From Marivivens sp. (GTDB lineage: Bacteria; Pseudomonadota; Alphaproteobacteria; Rhodobacterales; Rhodobacteraceae), in NCBI GenBank assembly GCA_017643845.1, contig JAEPMR010000028.1:1-34475 (forward strand): a stretch of 34,475 nucleotides of DNA, in the 5' to 3' direction. Both the position numbers and the translations under genes were made by a program. Under the pieces are notes generated by a model that was not told the origin of the DNA, searched no databases, and saw only the letters and a list, made by a program, of their open reading frames with translations. Below, piece after piece: positions 34,093 through 34,475 of the stretch. Position 1 is the stretch's first letter; each line of letters starts with the position of its first letter.

Positions 34093-34475
34093 CTGCGGAT
34101 CGCCAGACACTCGCGGCTTACGAGGCCAGGGCCGACGACTACCTGCGCCTGACCGCCTCGACGAAACCACATAAGAACCTGCAAGAGTTCATGGATGAGC
34201 TTCCCGCAGGAGCCAAAGTGCTCGATATCGGTTGCGGACCCGGCACAGAGTCCGCGCACATGCGCGCGGCCGGTCTTTCGCCCGACCCTTTCGACGCGTC
34301 CGAAAGCATGGTGAAACACGCGCGTGACACTTTCAATCTCCCCGCTCGCATCGCCACTTTTGACGAAATTGCCGGTGACTCAGCCTATGACGGCGCGTGG
34401 GCTAATTTCAGCCTCTTACACGCCGATCCTTCCCGGTTGCCCCAGCATATTTCTGCGATCGCCAAAGCCCTTAGG
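34089..34475 (+). CDS. SAM-dependent methyltransferase, N-terminal fragment (cut by window edge)
   Basis: An open frame of 129 codons runs to the end of the window. It begins M-T-A-D-R-Q-T-L and carries the class I methyltransferase motif I VLDIGCGPGTESAHM (about residues 45-59), a motif II-like DPFDASESMV and ANFSLLHADP, where motif IV/V would lie. This matches class I methyltransferases acting on small molecules or quinones; the substrate cannot be told. Its ATG overlaps the stop of the glutathione transferase gene, so it is the fourth member of the ispH run. The C-terminal part is outside the window. Confidence 0.88.
   Translation, partial: MTADRQTLAAYEARADDYLRLTASTKPHKNLQEFMDELPAGAKVLDIGCGPGTESAHMRAAGLSPDPFDASESMVKHARDTFNLPARIATFDEIAGDSAYDGAWANFSLLHADPSRLPQHISAIAKALR

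Noticed and set aside
1-34475. Mobile elements, CRISPR arrays, toxin-antitoxin or defence islands, tRNA/rRNA genes
   Set aside because: No transposase, integrase, spaced repeats, att-like duplications or RNA-gene signatures were seen; gene content and order are those of conserved alphaproteobacterial chromosome.

Overview
The window reads as one continuous stretch of core chromosome from an alphaproteobacterium, most likely a marine Rhodobacterales (Roseobacter-type) member. The assignment rests on gene families and gene order: a ChvI/ChvG-HprK-RapZ-EIIA-HPr cluster divergent from an ATP-type pckA; the rpoZ-rsh-DUF2062-pdxJ-acpS-lepB-lepB-rnc-era-DUF1491-recO block; a DUF6473 gene next to etfBA; and a long methylsuccinyl-CoA dehydrogenase. 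No insertion sequence, prophage, CRISPR array, tRNA or rRNA gene was recognised, and base composition looks even throughout. The genes are packed tightly, with many 1-4 nt start/stop overlaps; the longest gap is 299 bp.

Layout. 1-3444 (minus): the 5' end of a tuf gene, a small lipoprotein and parC. 3571-9594 (mostly plus): an SH3 protein, a short-chain dehydrogenase, a two-helix membrane protein, cobalamin adenosyltransferase, etfB-etfA and 3-hydroxybutyryl-CoA dehydrogenase, with one minus-strand DUF6473 gene between the last two. 9721-14186 (minus): the chvI-chvG-hprK-rapZ-EIIA-HPr regulatory operon. 14486-16084 (plus): pckA. 16136-16903 (minus): a TSUP permease. 17057-19168 (plus): methylsuccinyl-CoA dehydrogenase and a META lipoprotein. 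19165-28940 (minus): the long housekeeping run from folK and rpoZ to recO. 29030-29587 (plus): a NYN-domain protein, converging on a hybrid histidine kinase (29592-31802, minus). 32079-34475 (plus): ispH, DUF3429, a glutathione transferase and the start of a SAM methyltransferase, the last three joined by short overlaps.

How the genes work together. One theme is C2/C4 carbon metabolism: cobalamin adenosyltransferase (cofactor for CoA mutases), electron-transferring flavoprotein, hydroxybutyryl-CoA dehydrogenase, methylsuccinyl-CoA dehydrogenase and PEP carboxykinase fit acetate or fatty-acid assimilation through the ethylmalonyl-CoA pathway. A second theme is carbon/envelope sensing: a ChvG/ChvI two-component system co-transcribed with a regulatory PTS branch and divergent from pckA. 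The third is growth control and housekeeping: (p)ppGpp synthesis, ribosome maturation, protein export, CoA/B6/folate cofactors and DNA repair.

I found no clearly undescribed multi-gene system. The best leads are local: dense inverted and direct repeats in the chvI-pckA intergenic region, a DUF805-signal peptidase fusion in tandem with an ordinary signal peptidase, a terminator lying inside a convergent gene, and a degenerate receiver domain in an orphan hybrid kinase.
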